DNA of 9,353 nucleotides, taken from contig JACREA010000177.1 of NCBI GenBank assembly GCA_016218465.1, positions 1-9,353 of the forward strand, written 5' to 3'. This stretch comes from Nitrosomonadales bacterium. GTDB lineage: Bacteria; Pseudomonadota; Gammaproteobacteria; Burkholderiales; Gallionellaceae. The notes beneath the pieces were generated by a model. That model did no database searches. It saw nothing but the letters and a program-made list of their open reading frames with translations, and was not told the origin of the DNA. The stretch's first letter is position 1. Every line of letters starts with the position of its first letter. Both the position numbers and the translations under genes were made by a program. Of the stretch, positions 7,380 through 9,353 are shown piece by piece.

Positions 7380-7387
7380 TGGCGTAT
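7377..7387. promoter_or_regulatory. Second operator half-site over the regulator start codon
   Basis: AATTGGCGTAT here is an exact copy of 7304-7314, 73 bases away, and includes the first two bases of the ATG. A partial opposite arm, ACGCCA at 7360-7365, pairs with TGGCGT at 7380-7385 across a 14-base spacer. Binding here would repress the regulator's own transcription; it looks weaker than the palindromic site. Confidence 0.45.
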
Positions 7388-7754
7388 GGAAATAGGACAA
7401 GTCATCCGTGCCTTACGGCAAGAGCGTGGGGAAACACTAGAACAAATGGCACATGAGATCGGAACCGATCCCAGTAATTTGTCACGCATTGAGAGAGGGG
7501 TGCAACAGCCCGCAGCGGATTCTCTAAAAATGATTGCGGCTGCACTTCATACCACGGTAGCCGCATTACATGCTCGCGCCGAAGGTGTGGGAAAAGTCTC
7601 CAAAAAAGAACGTGATTTATTGGGTGGCGATGCAGCCGATTACACCAGCGAGTCTATTCAATTACGCCGCCATTTCCGTGCGCTCACCCCCGAAAACAAA
7701 CGCCTCGCCGTAGAGTTCGTCAAACTCCTGAACCGCACACAAAGTGAGAAGTAA
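7386..7754 (+). CDS. XRE-family HTH regulator, controller-protein-like
   Basis: The protein has 122 residues. Residues 4-58 form a Cro/C1-type helix-turn-helix: IGQVIRALRQERGETLEQMA, with the turn and recognition helix in HEIGTDPSNLSRIERG, then VQQPAADSLKMIAAAL. The remainder (about 60-122) is polar and ends with FRALTPENKRLAVEFVKLLN, a tail seen in many phage- and plasmid-type XRE proteins. It is divergent from the mod-res operon, and the 123-base gap holds an inverted repeat suited to a dimeric HTH protein. By analogy with C proteins of restriction-modification systems, it probably sets the timing or level of mod-res expression, here most likely as a repressor since the operator covers the promoter. 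The start lacks a ribosome binding site. Classical C proteins are shorter (about 80 residues), so C-protein-like is a functional analogy. Confidence 0.88.
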   Translation: MEIGQVIRALRQERGETLEQMAHEIGTDPSNLSRIERGVQQPAADSLKMIAAALHTTVAALHARAEGVGKVSKKERDLLGGDAADYTSESIQLRRHFRALTPENKRLAVEFVKLLNRTQSEK

Positions 7755-7775
7755 GCCAGTATTGGAAAGCATCGC

Positions 7776-7828
7776 CTTGTGCGGATGTTCCGCCGTGTCC
7801 GTGCCGTACTTTGCGGCGGTTGCACAAG
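7776..7828. repeat. Nested inverted repeat in the convergent gap
   Basis: An outer 7-base stem, CTTGTGC (7776-7782) with GCACAAG (7822-7828), encloses a 6-base GC-only stem, CCGCCG (7790-7795) with CGGCGG (7814-7819). The internal loop is 7 bases on one side and 2 on the other, with an 18-base terminal loop. No T-run follows on either strand, so it is not a standard intrinsic terminator. Its place after the HTH gene would suit a terminator or an mRNA-stabilising structure. Confidence 0.45.
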
Positions 7829-7843
7829 TGTGTGAATTCTAAA

Positions 7844-7878
7844 CGAGCCGGGGAAAGTTGTAACGGCATGGCGGCTCG
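7844..7878. repeat. Second inverted repeat after the DUF5131 gene
   Basis: CGAGCCG (7844-7850) and CGGCTCG (7872-7878) are perfect 7-base arms around a 21-base loop. The repeat begins 7 bases beyond the DUF5131 stop, on its downstream side. No T-run is evident, so termination is uncertain; with the neighbouring repeat it fills most of the gap between the convergent genes. Confidence 0.35.
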
Positions 7879-7885
7879 CATCCAG

Positions 7886-8635
7886 CTATCTGCATTCCAC
7901 ATGGGGCATTTCATCCCAAGTTTTTCCGGCAAAGAGACGGCCATTGTTTCTTTTCGGTCGCTTCTTGCCATCTGCGCCCCATCCGCCCCACTGCTTAAAG
8001 AAAAACGCCACGCCTTTTTGCTCGCATTGATCTTTTATTGCCTCCACCCACTCCGCTTTCATCGGCCTGGCCTTGGGGCCGGATTCGCCACCGACGATCA
8101 CCCAGTGGATGCCGCGTAAATCAATTTCGCCAACATCCTCAAGCAGTGGTTCGACTGATAAAAATCGGATGCCCGCTTTAATTTCTCGCAGGTCATCAAC
8201 CCGCTGAAGGCCGTATTGCCTGTTTTCCACAGAAACCCCCAGCCAGACATTGTCAGGCACTACACGGCCACGCGACGAGAAATACTTGCGCATCCTGGCT
8301 GATCGCTTGGTTAATATCTGATAGGTGTGTTGCGGTGTGCGTTTGATCACATCAAACACTTGGTCGAGAAACGCGAAAGTAATGTCGTTATGGAACAGGT
8401 CGCTCATCGAGTTTACAAAATATGTCGTAGCTTTGCGCCGCATAAGCGGCTGTTCCAGTCGCTCGGGCAGGATGCTGAGGTTGAATCCGTTTTCATAACC
8501 CCTTGCGCCCATGGCCTGTAGCCGTTTCGCCATGGCCTCGGCGTAGCAGTGCTTGCAGCCGGGCGAAATTTTCGTGCAGCCCGTGGTCGGGTTCCACGTT
8601 TGCTCTGTCCATTCGATGGTTGTTTTGCTCGTCAC
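7886..8635 (-). CDS. DUF5131 / phage Gp37-Gp68 family protein with three-Cys motif
   Basis: The protein has 249 residues. The family signature is clear: KTTIEWTEQTWNPTTGC, then KISPGCKHCYAEAMAKRL, giving a Cx6CxxC cluster (C20, C27, C30) in the N-terminal region. Further conserved blocks follow: YFVNSMSDLFHNDI, RTPQHTYQILTKRSARM, NVWLGVSVEN, RFLSVEPLLEDVG, HWVIVGGESGPKARPM, and VAFFFKQWGGWG. The cysteine cluster and the early strand-rich body resemble radical-SAM proteins, so an iron-sulfur cluster and SAM chemistry are plausible, but the reaction is not established as far as I know. The start is GTG, chosen because a full AAGGAGG lies 6 bases upstream. It follows tcmP by 64 bases on the same strand, and members of this family are known to be encoded next to TcmP. 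All three cysteines are present and no break was seen. Confidence 0.92.
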   Translation of the reverse strand: MTSKTTIEWTEQTWNPTTGCTKISPGCKHCYAEAMAKRLQAMGARGYENGFNLSILPERLEQPLMRRKATTYFVNSMSDLFHNDITFAFLDQVFDVIKRTPQHTYQILTKRSARMRKYFSSRGRVVPDNVWLGVSVENRQYGLQRVDDLREIKAGIRFLSVEPLLEDVGEIDLRGIHWVIVGGESGPKARPMKAEWVEAIKDQCEQKGVAFFFKQWGGWGADGKKRPKRNNGRLFAGKTWDEMPHVECR

Positions 8636-8641
8636 TGTGAG

Positions 8642-8648
8642 CCTCCTT
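8642..8648 (-). promoter_or_regulatory. Consensus ribosome binding site fixing the DUF5131 GTG start
   Basis: On the minus strand AAGGAGG ends 6 bases before GTG 8635. It is the strongest Shine-Dalgarno sequence I saw in the window and decides the GTG start. It suggests that DUF5131 is translated well and independently of tcmP. Confidence 0.8.
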
Positions 8649-8699
8649 AGTTGATCGCCTCTATTTTAAAATCTGGCTCTTTGAACACGCAGCGCCCAT

Positions 8700-9353
8700 T
8701 TAAAACAATTTACCTTGGCCTTCTGGGTTTGAAGCTGTTTGCCAAAATTTATGCGCCAACTCGTGTCGTGAGGCAAGTAGCAGCCAGTAGAGTGGCTGAT
8801 TCTTCTCACCAGTGATGAGTCGTTGATCTATGGATGGCCATACACCGAGACTTTTCACTTGCTCCCGCCAATACTCTACTACGCGCCTTCTGCTTTCCTG
8901 TTGCGCTCCAGACGTTACTACTACTTCGCGCCAACCTGGCGCGAAAGCATCAAATGCTGAATCCTCAGATGTAAGGTTCACTGACATGTTGCGGTTCAAA
9001 TCCATTGCGCTGAGGTGGATCAAAAGGTCAATTCTTTTGAGCTGTGCAAGCGCGCTTATCACTCGAAAATCCAATGCTTCAAGGCTGTAAGGGTCAATGA
9101 AAGCGAAATGTAACGCATAACCGCTGACCATCGACATCATTTTCTGCACAGCATCAACCGCACTAGCGTGGATTGAATGTACTGGTGCACCGAGCTTTCG
9201 TAGGCGCGCGGCACAAGCATTTAGCTTTATCTCGTCAATATCGGAAATGTAGATGCCTGTAAACGGGGCACCACCCTCCAGACTGGTTTTCCATGCACCC
9301 ACTACACCGCCATCAATCCACTCGTTAGTGCCTCTGATACGGGATCGACCAGC
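8700..9353 (-). CDS. tcmP: Three-Cys-motif partner protein TcmP (5' end outside window)
   Basis: The frame is open to the right edge, so the gene is partial; 217 residues are visible. A GTG at 9302 is not the real start, because the 17 codons before it already carry family sequence (RSRIRGTNEWIDGG, which in relatives follows a FxGPG-type motif that must lie beyond 9353). Other family blocks are PFTGIYISDID (visible residues 30-40), FAFIDPYSLEAL (83-94), LLIHLSAMDLNRN (110-122), and the C-terminal LYWLLLASRHELAHKFWQTA with GQGKLF at the end. The blocks around the missing FxGPG and the DPYS segment look like a Rossmann-type methyltransferase fold, which is my inference. The family is named for its co-occurrence with three-Cys (DUF5131) proteins, as here. 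The following gene starts 64 bases on; co-transcription is likely but DUF5131 could also have its own promoter. Confidence 0.9.
   Translation of the reverse strand, partial: AGRSRIRGTNEWIDGGVVGAWKTSLEGGAPFTGIYISDIDEIKLNACAARLRKLGAPVHSIHASAVDAVQKMMSMVSGYALHFAFIDPYSLEALDFRVISALAQLKRIDLLIHLSAMDLNRNMSVNLTSEDSAFDAFAPGWREVVVTSGAQQESRRRVVEYWREQVKSLGVWPSIDQRLITGEKNQPLYWLLLASRHELAHKFWQTASNPEGQGKLF

Noticed and set aside
7776..7828. Integron attC-like or CRISPR-like element
   Set aside because: The nested stem has a superficial attC look, but it lacks the conserved AAC/GTT core sites and no integrase or repeated array is present.
7811..8119. Plus-strand open frame of 102 codons
   Set aside because: It is mostly antisense to the well-supported DUF5131 gene.
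9251..9302. GTG at 9302 as the start of tcmP
   Set aside because: The frame stays open to 9353, and the upstream codons encode conserved family sequence, so the gene begins outside the window.

Overview
The window looks like chromosomal DNA of a betaproteobacterium, perhaps of the Nitrosomonadales/Gallionella type. That placement is an inference from gene order and protein style; there is no rRNA or other marker to settle it. The left part (about 1-2370) is ancestral: a membrane-anchored M23 peptidase (minus, cut by the left edge), a DUF721/DciA-type helicase-loader protein (plus), a 66-residue membrane protein and lpxC (both minus). The order lpxC - DUF721 - M23 is the one that sits between ftsZ and secA at the end of the dcw (division and cell wall) cluster in Pseudomonas and relatives.

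Upstream of lpxC, where ftsZ would be expected, accessory DNA begins. First comes a scar (about 2400-3018): a 3' fragment of an unrecognised gene, then a DUF4917 gene cut to roughly its first 130 residues. Next is a minus-strand restriction-modification operon of Type III style: mod (methyltransferase, 7262-5745), then res (DEAH helicase with a C-terminal PD-(D/E)XK nuclease, 5739-3058) after a 5-base gap, then the DUF4917 remnant 40-49 bases further on.

Divergent from mod is a small XRE-type HTH regulator (7386-7754). The 123-base control region between them holds an inverted repeat with perfect 11-base arms over the predicted mod promoter, and an exact 11-base copy of its half-site across the regulator's start codon. 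This suggests a C-protein-like circuit that times methylation and cleavage, with the regulator mRNA possibly leaderless.

Beyond a 131-base convergent gap with two inverted repeats lies a second accessory module, also on the minus strand: tcmP (three-Cys-motif partner protein, cut by the right edge at 9353), followed by a DUF5131 (phage Gp37/Gp68-type) protein with a Cx6CxxC cluster like that of radical-SAM enzymes. The two families are known to occur side by side, but their activity is not established as far as I know. Their place beside a restriction-modification operon is the best lead in this window to an undescribed, possibly defensive, system.

No tRNA, rRNA, CRISPR array or insertion sequence was recognised by eye.
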